The notes beneath the pieces are model-generated. The model was not told where the DNA came from. It saw nothing but the letters and a program-made list of their open reading frames with translations, and searched no databases. The position numbers and the translations under genes are program-made. A DNA stretch of 64,000 bases from contig JACKMZ010000009.1 in NCBI GenBank assembly GCA_024235135.1, forward strand, positions 62,001 through 126,000, given 5' to 3'. Positions within the stretch are counted from its first letter, which is position 1, and every line of letters begins with the position of its first letter. Shown here piece after piece: positions 29,502 through 39,264 of the stretch. Source of the DNA: Gammaproteobacteria bacterium. GTDB taxonomy: Bacteria > Pseudomonadota > Gammaproteobacteria > Competibacterales > Competibacteraceae.

Positions 29502-29509
29502 GCGCGCCT

Positions 29510-30265
29510 CTAACGACCGGCGAACAAATCCGCGATGCGCGCCTGCATGGACTCAGCAACGGCGCGCGGCGCGGTCGATTTGCGAATCGGGCGGCCAACC
29601 ACGATATAATCGGCGCCGTTCAGGAAAGCCCGATCCACATCCACAACTCGTTTCTGGTCATCCGTCTCGCGATTGACGACCGGGCGTATCCCCGGCACGA
29701 CGATCATCAATTGCTCTCCCAGCGATTGCCTTAATGCCGGCGCTTCCAGGCCGGACGACACCACGCCGTCGCAGCCGATCTGCAAAGCCCGTTTAGCGCG
29801 GGACAGCACCAGGGTCTGGGGATCGCACTGAAATCCCAGGTCTTTGAGGTCCTGTTCATCCAGGCTGGTGAGCACGGTGACGGCCAAAACCTTCAGGTCT
29901 TCCTTGTCCTTTACGGCGGCTTCCAGGATTCCGTCATTGCCATGCACCGTGGCGAAGGTGGCTCCGCGGTTCCGGAGTTGGCGCACGGCGGCGCGCACGG
30001 TTTCGGGCACATCGAAAAACTTGAGATCGACGAAGACCTTTTTGTCGCGGCGCACGAGCCAGTCCAGCAATTCGAAATAGCCGCTGGCCATGAACAGTTC
30101 CAGACCCATCTTATAAAAGCGGACACTGTCCCCCAGCTTTTCCGCCCAATCCCTGGCTTCCTCGGCGTTGGGCACGTCCAAGGCAAAAATCAGGCGCTCG
30201 GCCGCGGGTATGTTCTTGGTGGAAAGCAGGGATTTATCGTCGATCATCGGGGCAAGCGGAATCAT
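29510..30265 (-). CDS. pyrF: Orotidine 5'-phosphate decarboxylase
   Basis: About 251 residues with start ATG 30265; ATG 30247 (MIDDKSLL) is an alternative and neither has a clear ribosome-binding site. LIFALDVPNAEEA begins the barrel, the catalytic KFFDVPETV lies in VFVDLKFFDVPETV, and VVPGIRP and VVGRPI bind phosphate. Role: last step of de novo UMP synthesis. Leftward, 61 bases downstream of recG, so probably co-transcribed with it; converges on rpoC. Confidence 0.95.
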   Translation of the reverse strand: MIPLAPMIDDKSLLSTKNIPAAERLIFALDVPNAEEARDWAEKLGDSVRFYKMGLELFMASGYFELLDWLVRRDKKVFVDLKFFDVPETVRAAVRQLRNRGATFATVHGNDGILEAAVKDKEDLKVLAVTVLTSLDEQDLKDLGFQCDPQTLVLSRAKRALQIGCDGVVSSGLEAPALRQSLGEQLMIVVPGIRPVVNRETDDQKRVVDVDRAFLNGADYIVVGRPIRKSTAPRAVAESMQARIADLFAGR

Positions 30266-30326
30266 GGCGTCGGGTTTGTGGGGCTCATAGAGTACACGAT
30301 GCCGGCCCGGTCTGGCCAAAGGGGCT

Positions 30327-32456
30327 TTACACCTCGCCGTAGCGTTCCCCTTGGCCTATCCAACGGCGGATGAGAGCCTCGCACAGCGGTGGATGTTCCT
30401 GCAGCAGGCGCGCCGCCGTGTGCCGCACTTGGGGTAACAGGGCTTCGTCCCGCAGCCAGTCGGCGACTCGCAGTTGCAGGGCGCCGGTCTGACGGGTGCC
30501 CAGAACCTCTCCGGGGCCGCGCAGTGCCAGATCGTGCCGAGCGATTTCGAAACCATCGTTGCTTTGACGCAAGACCGCCAGACGGCTACGGGCCTGGGCC
30601 GACAGAGGGCTGCGATACAACAGTACGCAACTGCTGGCGATGGAGCCGCGCCCTATCCGTCCCCGCAGTTGATGCAATTGCGCCAGTCCCAGGCGTTCCG
30701 CGTTCTCTATCACCATCAGGCTGGCGTTGGGCACATCCACGCCGACCTCGATGACCGTGGTCGCTACCAGCAGGTCCAGCTTCGCGGCTTTGAAGGCGGC
30801 CATCACGGTTTCCTTTTCCGCGGATTTTTGTCGGCCATGTACCAGACCGATGCGCAACTCCGGCAGGGCGATCGTCAGCTGCGCCGCTGTGTCGGCGGCG
30901 GCCTGATAATCAAGGGTATCGGATTCGTCGATGAGCGTGCAGACCCAATAAGCTTGGCGTCCTTGCCGGCAGGCTTGCCAGACGCGCTGGATCACTTCGT
31001 CCCGCCGCTGTTCAGGCACCACCACGGTTTGCACCGGATGGCGTCCCGGTGGCAATTCATCGATCACCGAAGTGTCCAGGTCGGCATAGACGCTCATCGC
31101 CAAGGTTCGCGGGATGGGCGTGGCTGTCATGATCAGTTGATGGGGCCGGTGCTTGGCCCGCTGGCCTTTCTCACGCAACGCGAGCCGTTGATGCACGCCG
31201 AAGCGATGTTGTTCGTCGATCACGATCAAACCGAGCTGGGAGAACTCGACCCCCTCCTGGAACAGTGCATGGGTGCCCACCACGACCGCCAGGGACCCGT
31301 CGCCGATCCGTTGCAGCAGGGTCTCGCGGGCCTTGCCCTTGAGGCGCCCCGATAGCCAAGCCACATTCAAACCCAGCGGTTCCAGCCATTCCTTGAATGT
31401 ACGGAAGTGTTGCTCCGCCAGCAATTCCGTAGGCGCCATTACCGCCGCTTGCCAACCCGCCTGCACGGTTCGCAGCACGGCTACTGCGGCGACCACGGTT
31501 TTCCCCGAGCCGACGTTGCCCTGCACCAGTCGCAACATCGGCTGGGAACGCGTCAAATCCGCCTTGGTTTCATTAATCACGCGCTGTTGCGCGGCCGTCA
31601 GCGTGAAAGGCAGGCTTTCGTTGAATCGCTTAAGCAAGCTGTCATCACCACCCAAGGGGGGAGCCTGATGGCGTTGGACTTGTTGCCGCAATTTGTGCAG
31701 GCTCAGTTGGTGCGCCAACAATTCTTCGAAGGCCAGCCGCTGCCGGGCGGTCGGGTGCGCCGCCGGCAGCTTCGCCACGCCGTGCTCCGGTGAGGGTCGG
31801 TGCAACAGGCGCAAGGCATCGACCAAGGTGGGCAGACCCAAGCGGTTAAGCCACTCGGCGGGAATCAGTTCGGGCAGGGCGCCGGGATGTTCCTCCAGCC
31901 GTTGTAAAACCTGCTCGGTCAGCGCACGCAGCGTGTATTGCGGTAATCCTTCGGTGCTGGGATACACCGGCGTCAGGTAAGGCTCACCGGCGTCGGGTGG
32001 ATCGTCCTCGCTGTAACGGCGACATTCGGGATGCACCATTTCCAGGGTGAGTGGACCTGCGCGCACCTCCCCAAAACAACGCAGCCGGGTACCGGGACGA
32101 CTCAGAAACTGCTGTTGCGCCGTGCTGAAATGAAAGAAGCGCAACGTCAGGCGGCCGGTATCGTCCTGGACACGGCACAGCAACGCGCGGCGTCCCCGGG
32201 GGGCGATTTCGGCCGTGCACACCTCGACCTGGATCACCGCCTCCATGCCCGGTTGCAGGGCGGCAAGGGGCACAACCCGCGTACGATCCTGATAGCGCGA
32301 AGGGAGATGGAACAGCAGATCGGCCAGGGTGTGAATGGCCAAGCGCGCCAGACGTTCGGCTTGACGGGGTCCGACACCTTTTAGGACGGTGACGGGTAAG
32401 ACTTCTGAGAACTCGACGAGGGTGGACACCAGCAAGCTCGGATCGGCAACGGACAA
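30327..32456 (-). CDS. recG: ATP-dependent DNA helicase RecG
   Basis: A 709-residue helicase. The N-terminal wedge domain (VTVLKGVGPRQAERLARLAI) is followed by an OB fold, then helicase motifs: VQGNVGSGKTVVA (Walker A), VIDEQHRFGV (DEQH box) and TATPIPRTL. VATTVIEVGVDVPNASLMVI and QLRGRIGRG form the C-terminal motor motifs. Role: reverses stalled replication forks and processes R-loops. The longest start is a TTG at 32456 without a clear ribosome-binding site; a GTG a little downstream (VSTLVEF) is possible. Confidence 0.95.
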   Translation of the reverse strand: MSVADPSLLVSTLVEFSEVLPVTVLKGVGPRQAERLARLAIHTLADLLFHLPSRYQDRTRVVPLAALQPGMEAVIQVEVCTAEIAPRGRRALLCRVQDDTGRLTLRFFHFSTAQQQFLSRPGTRLRCFGEVRAGPLTLEMVHPECRRYSEDDPPDAGEPYLTPVYPSTEGLPQYTLRALTEQVLQRLEEHPGALPELIPAEWLNRLGLPTLVDALRLLHRPSPEHGVAKLPAAHPTARQRLAFEELLAHQLSLHKLRQQVQRHQAPPLGGDDSLLKRFNESLPFTLTAAQQRVINETKADLTRSQPMLRLVQGNVGSGKTVVAAVAVLRTVQAGWQAAVMAPTELLAEQHFRTFKEWLEPLGLNVAWLSGRLKGKARETLLQRIGDGSLAVVVGTHALFQEGVEFSQLGLIVIDEQHRFGVHQRLALREKGQRAKHRPHQLIMTATPIPRTLAMSVYADLDTSVIDELPPGRHPVQTVVVPEQRRDEVIQRVWQACRQGRQAYWVCTLIDESDTLDYQAAADTAAQLTIALPELRIGLVHGRQKSAEKETVMAAFKAAKLDLLVATTVIEVGVDVPNASLMVIENAERLGLAQLHQLRGRIGRGSIASSCVLLYRSPLSAQARSRLAVLRQSNDGFEIARHDLALRGPGEVLGTRQTGALQLRVADWLRDEALLPQVRHTAARLLQEHPPLCEALIRRWIGQGERYGEV

Positions 32457-32545
32457 GGTTAAATATTTCGAGAGAACGACTCAAAAAATAATAGCTTATG
32501 ATAAACTACGCCGGTTTTCACAGTACTCGCTGTGACGTGCCCTGC

Positions 32546-32574
32546 TTGACAGCGGCAAACCCGGCACATTAAAT
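32546..32574 (+). promoter_or_regulatory. Sigma-70 promoter of rpmH
   Basis: A perfect -35 TTGACA at 32546-32551 and TTAAAT at 32569-32574, spacing 17. Initiation would leave a short leader before rpmH at 32623. Confidence 0.6.
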
Positions 32575-32622
32575 TCCGACGTCTTTGCTTGCAAGAGACA
32601 TCAGCCCAGCACGGAACCGATC

Positions 32623-32757
32623 ATGAAGCGTACTTTTCAACCGAGCAACATTCACCGTAAGCGTACTCACGGCTTTCGCGCCCGCATGGCGACCTGTGGG
32701 GGGCGGCGGGTCATCAAGGCGCGTCGCTGCAAGGGACGTGCGCGTCTAACGCCCTAA
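32623..32757 (+). CDS. rpmH: Large ribosomal subunit protein L34
   Basis: A 44-residue basic protein starting MKRTFQPSNIHRKRTHGFR and ending RCKGRARLTP, unmistakable L34. The stop is 3 bases before the rnpA start, so the two are translationally coupled. It belongs to the rpmH-rnpA-yidD-yidC cluster, but the usual divergent dnaA is not here. Confidence 0.97.
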   Translation: MKRTFQPSNIHRKRTHGFRARMATCGGRRVIKARRCKGRARLTP

Positions 32758-32760
32758 GCC

Positions 32761-33117
32761 ATGATGAGCGCCTCCTTCGGGCGGCGCGCCAGGCTGACCC
32801 ACAAGGCCGACTATCAGCATGTCTTCGCGCAATCCAATCGCTCCGGTGATCGTTACTTCACCGTCCTCGCACGGCGCAACGAGCTAGGCTATCCCCGGCT
32901 CGGCTTGGCTGTTTCGCGCAAGGTAGCCAAATCCGCCGTGATCCGTAATCGTGTCAAACGTATCGTGAGGGAGAGCTTCCGCCACGCCCAGGAGCAACTG
33001 AACAGCTTCGACGTGGTCGTGATCGGTCGCCCGCAAACCGGTACTTGCTCCAACGAGGCGCTGTTCGCGTCCCTGAGGCAGCATTGGGCGAGGCTGGCAA
33101 CATGGGCAAAGTCCTGA
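32761..33117 (+). CDS. rnpA: Ribonuclease P protein component
   Basis: A 118-residue basic protein. RLTHKADYQHVFAQS opens the family fold and the RNR-type motif AVIRNRVKRIVRESFR is intact. Role: protein cofactor of RNase P in 5' maturation of tRNAs. It overlaps yidD by 16 bases. Confidence 0.96.
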   Translation: MMSASFGRRARLTHKADYQHVFAQSNRSGDRYFTVLARRNELGYPRLGLAVSRKVAKSAVIRNRVKRIVRESFRHAQEQLNSFDVVVIGRPQTGTCSNEALFASLRQHWARLATWAKS

Positions 33118-33332
33118 CGGCGCTATTGCGCGCCTATCAATGGTTGCTCAGCCCCCTGCTGGGCAACCACTGTCGTTTTTACCCAAGCTGTTCGCACTAT
33201 GCCATCGAAGCCATTGAACGTCATGGCGTTGTAGCGGGCGCCTGGCTGGCGCTCAAGCGTGTCCTGCGCTGTCATCCCTGGCGCCCTGGCGGCATCGATC
33301 CCGTTCCCGAGCCTGGCAAGAATAATTCCTGA
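33102..33332 (+). CDS. yidD: Membrane protein insertion efficiency factor YidD
   Basis: A 76-residue protein with the family signature CRFYPSCSHYAIEAIERHG and HPWRPGGIDPVP. ATG 33102 lies inside the end of rnpA, the usual arrangement. Role: assists insertion of membrane proteins together with YidC. Its last base overlaps the yidC start. Confidence 0.95.
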   Translation: MGKVLTALLRAYQWLLSPLLGNHCRFYPSCSHYAIEAIERHGVVAGAWLALKRVLRCHPWRPGGIDPVPEPGKNNS

Positions 33333-35011
33333 TGGATAACCAACGACTGATACCTGTCTTCCTACTTTTGGTAGTGCTTTTCCTGATCTGGCAACGCTGG
33401 GTGGAATTCCATGGGCAAAAGGAACCTCCACCACCCCAGGCGACCGCCCCCGATGCGCCAGCGGCGCAAGCCGGCACGGCCTCGCTGGAGCGTTTGAATT
33501 TGCCCAGTGTGGCAGCGCCCGCCGAAACGTCCGCGCCCGCTCCAGATCTCCCCAGCGCCCGAAAAATACGGGTAGTGACCGATATCTTCGAAGCGGAGAT
33601 CGACACCGCGCTCGGTGATATCCGTCATGTGGGATTACGCACCTATCCGCAGTCTCTGGATCAACCGAAGCAACCTTTCGTGTTGTTCAAAGATACCGGA
33701 TCGGAGATATTCATCGCCCAGACCGGCTTGCTCCCCGCCGCCTCCATGCCGGCCGTTCCCAATCATTACGGGGACAGCCCGCAGGGGTTCGTCGCGGAAC
33801 AGGAAGAGTACCGGCTCAAGGATGGGCAGGATAGCCTGGAGGTTCCTTTGACCTGGACGGACAGCTCGGGTCTCAAGGTCACCAAAATCTATACGTTCCA
33901 CCGCGACAGCTTCGTCATCGATCTGGACCAGCGGGTGGAGAACGGTTCCGGGCAGGATTGGACCGGCCGGCAATACCGGCAATTCCTGCGTACCCCGCCG
34001 GTGACCAAACGCAGCTTTTTCACGGGCGGTGTGTACACCTACACGGGCGGCGCCGTTTCCACGCCGACCAAGCATTACGAGAAGATTTCCTTCAAGGCCA
34101 TGGATGAGCACGATCTCAACGAGGAGGTTACCGGCGGTTGGGTGGCGATGATCCAGCACTATTTTCTGGGGGCTTGGATACCCGATCAGGATCAGGCCAA
34201 TGGCTTTTTTTCCCGCCGGTCGCCCGGCACGCAACGCTACGTACTGGGTATGGTCGGTCAGGATCGTACGGTGGTCCCCGGTGAGACCCGTGATTTCCAT
34301 ACGGAGTTATACGCCGGGCCCAAGATCCAGGATCGTCTGGACAGCCTCGCCCCGCATCTGCGGCTGACCGTGGACTATGGCTATCTCACCGTTATCGCGC
34401 AACCGCTGTTTTGGCTGTTGGAGCTTATACACAGCGTCATCCGTAACTGGGGCTGGTCGATCATCGTGCTGACTATTCTCATCAAGGCGGCTTTCTTCAA
34501 GCTCTCCGAAACCAGTTACAAATCCATGGCTAATATGCGGCGGCTCGCCCCAATGATGGCCAAGCTCAAGGATCGCTACGGCGACGACAAGCAGCGCCTG
34601 AATCAGGCCATGATGGATTTTTACAAGAAGGAAAAGATCAATCCCCTGGGCGGTTGTTTGCCGATACTGGTACAGATTCCCGTGTTCATTTCCCTGTACT
34701 GGGTGTTGTTGGAGAGTGTGGAACTGCGGCAGGCGCCGTTCATGCTGTGGATTCAGGACCTTTCCACCAAGGACCCCTATTACGTTTTGCCTCTGATCAT
34801 GGGCGCGACCATGTTCATCCAGCAGAAATTGAATCCGGCCCCGCCCGACCCCATCCAGGCCAAGGTGATGATGGCCCTGCCGTTCGTGTTCACCGTGTTT
34901 TTCCTGTGGTTCCCCGCCGGCCTGGTGTTGTACTGGGTGGTCAACAACGTGCTGTCCATCTCTCAGCAGTACGTCATTACCCGCCGCATAGAAGCCGGGG
35001 CCAAGGCGTAA
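33332..35011 (+). CDS. yidC: Membrane protein insertase YidC
   Basis: A 559-residue Gram-negative YidC. An N-terminal signal anchor (RLIPVFLLLVVLFLIW) is followed by a Pro/Ala-rich linker, the large periplasmic P1 domain and the conserved C-terminal five-helix insertase core (NWGWSIIVLTILIKAAFFKL, and NPLGGCLPILVQIPVFISLY). ATG overlaps the yidD stop (TGATG). It ends 1 base before the convergent lptG. The gene mnmE, common next in the order, is absent. Confidence 0.97.
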   Translation: MDNQRLIPVFLLLVVLFLIWQRWVEFHGQKEPPPPQATAPDAPAAQAGTASLERLNLPSVAAPAETSAPAPDLPSARKIRVVTDIFEAEIDTALGDIRHVGLRTYPQSLDQPKQPFVLFKDTGSEIFIAQTGLLPAASMPAVPNHYGDSPQGFVAEQEEYRLKDGQDSLEVPLTWTDSSGLKVTKIYTFHRDSFVIDLDQRVENGSGQDWTGRQYRQFLRTPPVTKRSFFTGGVYTYTGGAVSTPTKHYEKISFKAMDEHDLNEEVTGGWVAMIQHYFLGAWIPDQDQANGFFSRRSPGTQRYVLGMVGQDRTVVPGETRDFHTELYAGPKIQDRLDSLAPHLRLTVDYGYLTVIAQPLFWLLELIHSVIRNWGWSIIVLTILIKAAFFKLSETSYKSMANMRRLAPMMAKLKDRYGDDKQRLNQAMMDFYKKEKINPLGGCLPILVQIPVFISLYWVLLESVELRQAPFMLWIQDLSTKDPYYVLPLIMGATMFIQQKLNPAPPDPIQAKVMMALPFVFTVFFLWFPAGLVLYWVVNNVLSISQQYVITRRIEAGAKA

Positions 35012-35012
35012 G

Positions 35013-36077
35013 TTAGCGCATCAGCCGTAGCGCGTAAGCGCCGGCTCCGAAAAACAGGAGCGTCGGCAGAATGGCCCCCAGCCAGGGCGGATAGTTGTAG
35101 AGCAGCACGACATTGCCCAGCAGCCGGTTGAGCAGGAAAAACGCCAGCCCCAGCAGGACCCCGATCAGCAGACGCTGACCGATCCCGCTGGCGCGCTGCG
35201 GGGCGAAAGCGAACGGCAGCGCGATGAACAGCATGGCCAGATTGGTTAAAGGGGCAAGCGCCTTGGTCCAAAAGGCCAGTTCATGGTGCCGGGCATCCAG
35301 GCCATTGTCGTGTAGATAACGGATATACACGCTCAGATCTCGCAACGCGAGATCCTCGGGGTCCAGGGCCAACACTTCCAGCAATTCCGGGTTGAGCGCC
35401 CAATTGACCACCAGTTCCGGTAGCCGCTCCGTCACCACCCGCTCGCCATCCAAACGGCTGCGACTGACACCCTCCAGTATCCAATGGGATCGTTCGTAGC
35501 GGGCCGATCCAGCGTGCGTGAGTGATTTCAATTCGGCGGTTTCATTCAGTTCATACAGAGTGATGTCCACCAGCCGGTTGTCGGGTAGAACCGCCCGCAC
35601 GTTGATGATTTCGTCGCCATCCCGTGCCCAGAAACCACGCCCGCGACGTATCGAACGCGCTTCGTACTTGGCTTCGGCGCGTACCAGTTGTGCGGCATGT
35701 TCGCTTGCCGGCGCGATATATTCGCCGATCACCAAGGCCAGGCCGCCCATGACCAGGCCGGCCTGTAGAGCCGCCCAGATCAGGCGTGAGCGGGACAGAC
35801 CGGCGGCCCGCATGACGACCAGTTCACTGTGTTGGGCCAGCGCTCCCATACCCAGCAATCCCCCCAGCAACAACCCCATGGGGAAGGTTTCGTAAAGCCG
35901 CCGAGGCAGGGTCAGGGCCATGAACTCCAGGATGGCGAGCAGGGTGTAATGGCCTTCGCCTAAATCCTCAAGTTCCGTCATCAGACCGAAAAACATCTCC
36001 ATCCCCAGCAAGACCAGCAGGGCGACGAGGGTGGTGCCGACCACGGTTTTGAAGATATAGCGATCGATGCGTTTCAC
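35013..36077 (-). CDS. lptG: LPS export ABC transporter permease LptG
   Basis: A 354-residue inner-membrane permease. It starts at GTG 36077, which overlaps the lptF stop (GTGA); MKRIDRYIFKTVVGTTL is the family N-terminus. Three N-terminal and three C-terminal membrane helices flank a periplasmic beta-jellyroll region (about residues 125-265). Role: with LptF and LptB, extracts lipopolysaccharide from the inner membrane and passes it to LptC/LptA. Confidence 0.94.
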   Translation of the reverse strand: MKRIDRYIFKTVVGTTLVALLVLLGMEMFFGLMTELEDLGEGHYTLLAILEFMALTLPRRLYETFPMGLLLGGLLGMGALAQHSELVVMRAAGLSRSRLIWAALQAGLVMGGLALVIGEYIAPASEHAAQLVRAEAKYEARSIRRGRGFWARDGDEIINVRAVLPDNRLVDITLYELNETAELKSLTHAGSARYERSHWILEGVSRSRLDGERVVTERLPELVVNWALNPELLEVLALDPEDLALRDLSVYIRYLHDNGLDARHHELAFWTKALAPLTNLAMLFIALPFAFAPQRASGIGQRLLIGVLLGLAFFLLNRLLGNVVLLYNYPPWLGAILPTLLFFGAGAYALRLMR

Positions 36078-37174
36078 GCGCCATCCACTCCAGATTCCGG
36101 GCGCCGCCACGGCAGACCATAAGCGCGCACCCACAGGACGACACCGAGCAGCAGGAACAGTCCGTGCGCCCACCACAAGCCCAGCGCCGGCCAGACCAGA
36201 CCGTTGGCCAGCCAGGAAATGCCTACCAGCAACAAATTGACGTACACCGTAAACACCAGTACCGCCAGCACCACCCGACCGTAACGTCCTTCACGCGGGT
36301 TAGCCCGCGCCAGCAGCGGCGTCACGAACGCGATCAACGGCAGGGACAGTGGCGCGCTCAGACGTTGATGGAACTCGGCGAGGTTGCCGGTGCTGTGGGA
36401 GGCCAACAACTCGCGGGTCGGTATGGCTTCACGTTTGATCTTCTGTTGTTCAGGGGGAGCGAAGCCGGCCTGAGCCGCCAGGCGCTCGAAGCGCATGGAT
36501 TGAAAATCCCCCTCGCCCGGCGCGCCTTCGTAGCGATGGCCGTTTTGCAGCACGATATAGCGGGCATCGGTTTTGGGGTCGATTTCCTGATAACCGCGTT
36601 CGCCCGTCGTCACGGCGATGCCATCCGGTCTAAGGCTGCGTACGAATATCCAGCGCAGTCCGCGACCTTCCTGATCCAGACTGCCGATGTACACGACGTG
36701 CTCGCCATCGGCGATTTCCCGGAACGTCCCCGGCGTGAAGAGCGAGACTTGGGCATCGCGTCGGGCGCGATCCTGTACTTCGGCCTGCACGGCCATGCAT
36801 AAGGGCACGATGTGCAATGACAAGACGGCTATCAGCATAGCCAGGGGCAGGACCAGCATGAACAACGGCCGATAAATCGCCCCTGGCCCCATCCCCCCGG
36901 CCATCATCGCCACGATTTCGTTATCCCGGTACAGCCGACCCAGGGTCAGCATCGTGCTCAACAGCAAGGCTAGGGGAGTGAGCAGAACCAGAAAGCGAAT
37001 GCCCTGCAGTCCCAGCAGGAGATAAATCGTGTCCTGGGCTAACAGGCCACTGGCCGCTTTGCCCAGATAAAGCGCCAGACGGTTGCTGAGCGCCACGGCC
37101 AGCAGGACCAGCAGTGTCGCGACAAACGTCAATAGCAATTCTTTCAGGAGATAACGGTCAATACGGAACCACAC
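36074..37174 (-). CDS. lptF: LPS export ABC transporter permease LptF
   Basis: A 366-residue permease starting MWFRIDRYLLKELLLTFVATL. Membrane helices at the ends flank the periplasmic jellyroll domain. PGTFREIADGEHVVYIGSLD and the later RLSAPLSLPLIAFVTPLLAR are typical of LptF. Leftward, first gene of the lptFG pair and divergent from pepA, an order conserved in Gammaproteobacteria. Confidence 0.94.
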   Translation of the reverse strand: MWFRIDRYLLKELLLTFVATLLVLLAVALSNRLALYLGKAASGLLAQDTIYLLLGLQGIRFLVLLTPLALLLSTMLTLGRLYRDNEIVAMMAGGMGPGAIYRPLFMLVLPLAMLIAVLSLHIVPLCMAVQAEVQDRARRDAQVSLFTPGTFREIADGEHVVYIGSLDQEGRGLRWIFVRSLRPDGIAVTTGERGYQEIDPKTDARYIVLQNGHRYEGAPGEGDFQSMRFERLAAQAGFAPPEQQKIKREAIPTRELLASHSTGNLAEFHQRLSAPLSLPLIAFVTPLLARANPREGRYGRVVLAVLVFTVYVNLLLVGISWLANGLVWPALGLWWAHGLFLLLGVVLWVRAYGLPWRRPESGVDGA

Positions 37175-37309
37175 GGGCGTCTCACCGGTTTTCGCTGTAT
37201 CAATGACGTTGTGGAGCGGAAAAAATTCCGGTTACACTCAAGGTTGACTCATGTTCTCTGCCGGGTAGGGCAACCCGACACCATCCATATGATCATCGGG
37301 AGTTTATTG

Positions 37310-38812
37310 ATGGAATACAGCGTAAAAAGCGGCACCCCTGAAAAACAGCGCACAGCTTGCTTAGTGCTCGGTGTTTACGAACCCCGTCGGTTATCCACCG
37401 CCGCCGAACATTTCGACGCGGCTTGCGACGGCCATCTCAGCAGCATCCTGCGCCGTGGTGATATGGAAGGCAAACTGGGACAAAGCCTGTTGTTGGTGCA
37501 TACCCCGAACGCCCTGTGCGACCGGGTGTTGCTGATCGGCTGCGGGCGTGAACGCGATTTGGACGATCGCCGTTTCCGTCGGATTGTCGCCGATGCCACC
37601 CATGCCCTGGACAACACGGGTGCTACCGAGGCAGTGTCCTATCTGACCGATCTCAACGTCAAGGGCCGCGACAGCGCCTGGAAGATCCGCCAGACCGTGG
37701 AAGCCATTCAGGAAGCGCAATATCGATTCGACGAACTCAAGAGCAAGACCCAACAACCCCGCCGGCCCTTGCGCAAGATTATACTCAGCGTGCCCAGCCG
37801 CCGGGAACTGGCTAACGGCGAACGCGCCGTGCAGGAAGGGTTGGCCATCGACGGGGGAATCAAACTGGCCAAGGATCTGGCCAACCTGCCGGCCAATATC
37901 TGCACGCCGACCTATCTGGCGGATCAGGCCCGGCAATTGGCCGCCGAATTCCCGGTTCTGCAGTTTCAGGCGCTGACGGAAAGCGAATTGCAGAATCTGG
38001 GAATGGGTGCTTTGCTGGCGGTATCCAAAGGCAGCGCGCAACCTCCACGGCTGATCGTGTTGGAATACAAAAACGCCGCCAAGCAACACAAGCCGATCGT
38101 GTTGGTGGGCAAGGGCGTGACCTTCGACACCGGTGGTATTTCCCTGAAGCCCGCGGACAAGATGGACGAAATGAAATACGACATGTGCGGGGCTGCCAGC
38201 GTATTGGGCGCCTTGCGGGCCTGCGCGGAATTGCAGTTGCCGCTGAACGTGGTGGGGATCATTCCAGCGGTGGAAAACATGCCCAGTGCTCAGGCGACCC
38301 GACCGGGGGACATCGTCACCAGCTTGTCCGGGCAAACCGTGGAGATTCTCAATACCGACGCCGAGGGCCGGCTCATTCTTTGTGATGCGCTGACTTACAG
38401 CGAGCGTTACGATCCGGCCATCGTGATTGATATCGCCACCCTGACCGGCGCGTGCATCATCGCGTTGGGCCGCCATCCCCACGGCTTGTTCAGCAACCAT
38501 CCCCCGCTCGCCAACGATCTTCTCAACGCGGGTCGTGCGGCGGCTGATCGTGCTTGGGAACTGCCATTATGGGAGGAGTACCAGGAATCGCTGGAAAGCA
38601 ATTTTGCCGATATGGCGAACGTGGGTGGGCGCGAAGGCGGTGCGATTACGGCGGCCTGTTTCCTCGCGCGCTTTACCCGGAAAGTGCACTGGGCGCATTT
38701 GGATATCGCGGGTACGGCTTGGCGCACCGGCAAGAACAAAGGGGCCACCGGCCGGCCCGTGCCACTGCTCACCCAATACCTGTTGGATCGGGTTGCGGCG
38801 GAATACCATTAG
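37310..38812 (+). CDS. pepA: Cytosol aminopeptidase (leucyl aminopeptidase) PepA
   Basis: A 500-residue M17 peptidase; ATG 37310 with a CGGGAG ahead. The metal-binding segments are intact: VGKGVTFDTGGISLKPADKM, YDMCGAASVLGAL and the signature NTDAEGRLIL. Role: releases N-terminal residues from peptides; in E. coli it also binds DNA for Xer recombination. The holC start follows after 8 bases, as in other Gammaproteobacteria. Confidence 0.96.
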   Translation: MEYSVKSGTPEKQRTACLVLGVYEPRRLSTAAEHFDAACDGHLSSILRRGDMEGKLGQSLLLVHTPNALCDRVLLIGCGRERDLDDRRFRRIVADATHALDNTGATEAVSYLTDLNVKGRDSAWKIRQTVEAIQEAQYRFDELKSKTQQPRRPLRKIILSVPSRRELANGERAVQEGLAIDGGIKLAKDLANLPANICTPTYLADQARQLAAEFPVLQFQALTESELQNLGMGALLAVSKGSAQPPRLIVLEYKNAAKQHKPIVLVGKGVTFDTGGISLKPADKMDEMKYDMCGAASVLGALRACAELQLPLNVVGIIPAVENMPSAQATRPGDIVTSLSGQTVEILNTDAEGRLILCDALTYSERYDPAIVIDIATLTGACIIALGRHPHGLFSNHPPLANDLLNAGRAAADRAWELPLWEEYQESLESNFADMANVGGREGGAITAACFLARFTRKVHWAHLDIAGTAWRTGKNKGATGRPVPLLTQYLLDRVAAEYH

Positions 38813-38820
38813 AGATTGCC

Positions 38821-39249
38821 GTGCCACGCATCGATTTCTACATCTTGCCCGATCAAGCCGCCGATGGTCGCGTGTTGTTGGCCTGCCGGTTGTGCGAAAA
38901 GGCCTTTCAGCATGGCCATCGGATCTATATACAGGCCGCTTCGCCCGAACAAGCGCGAATCCTGGATGACCTGCTGTGGACCTTCCGTCAAGGTAGCTTC
39001 GTGCCCCATGCACTCTGCCCGGCCGGTGATTCCGACATGTCCCCGGTGTTGATCGGCGCTGGCGCTGACATTGCCGCCCAGACGGCGGAAGTGGTGATCA
39101 ATCTCGACGCCCTGCCGCCGCCCGACTTCGATCGCTTCGAGCGGGTCATGGAAATCGTCGATCAGCATCCCGACATCCTGGCTCAATCTCGCCAGCGATA
39201 CCGTTTTTATCGGGAACGCGGCTACCCGCCGGATTCGCACAAACTGTAG
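38821..39249 (+). CDS. holC: DNA polymerase III chi subunit
   Basis: A 142-residue protein from GTG 38821. PRIDFYILPDQ, the CRLCEKAFQHGHRIYI helix-strand, LLWTFRQGSFVPH and the closing RYRFYRERGYPPDSHKL match HolC. Role: links the clamp loader to single-strand binding protein. Coupled to pepA by an 8-base gap. A weak hairpin (CGGCC/GGCCG, 39250-39263) follows the stop directly. Confidence 0.92.
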   Translation: MPRIDFYILPDQAADGRVLLACRLCEKAFQHGHRIYIQAASPEQARILDDLLWTFRQGSFVPHALCPAGDSDMSPVLIGAGADIAAQTAEVVINLDALPPPDFDRFERVMEIVDQHPDILAQSRQRYRFYRERGYPPDSHKL

Positions 39250-39264
39250 CGGCCGGAGGGCCGT

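Noticed and set aside
37392..37400. TTATCCACC, one base from a DnaA box
   Set aside because: Inside the pepA coding region, single, with no neighbours; not an origin.
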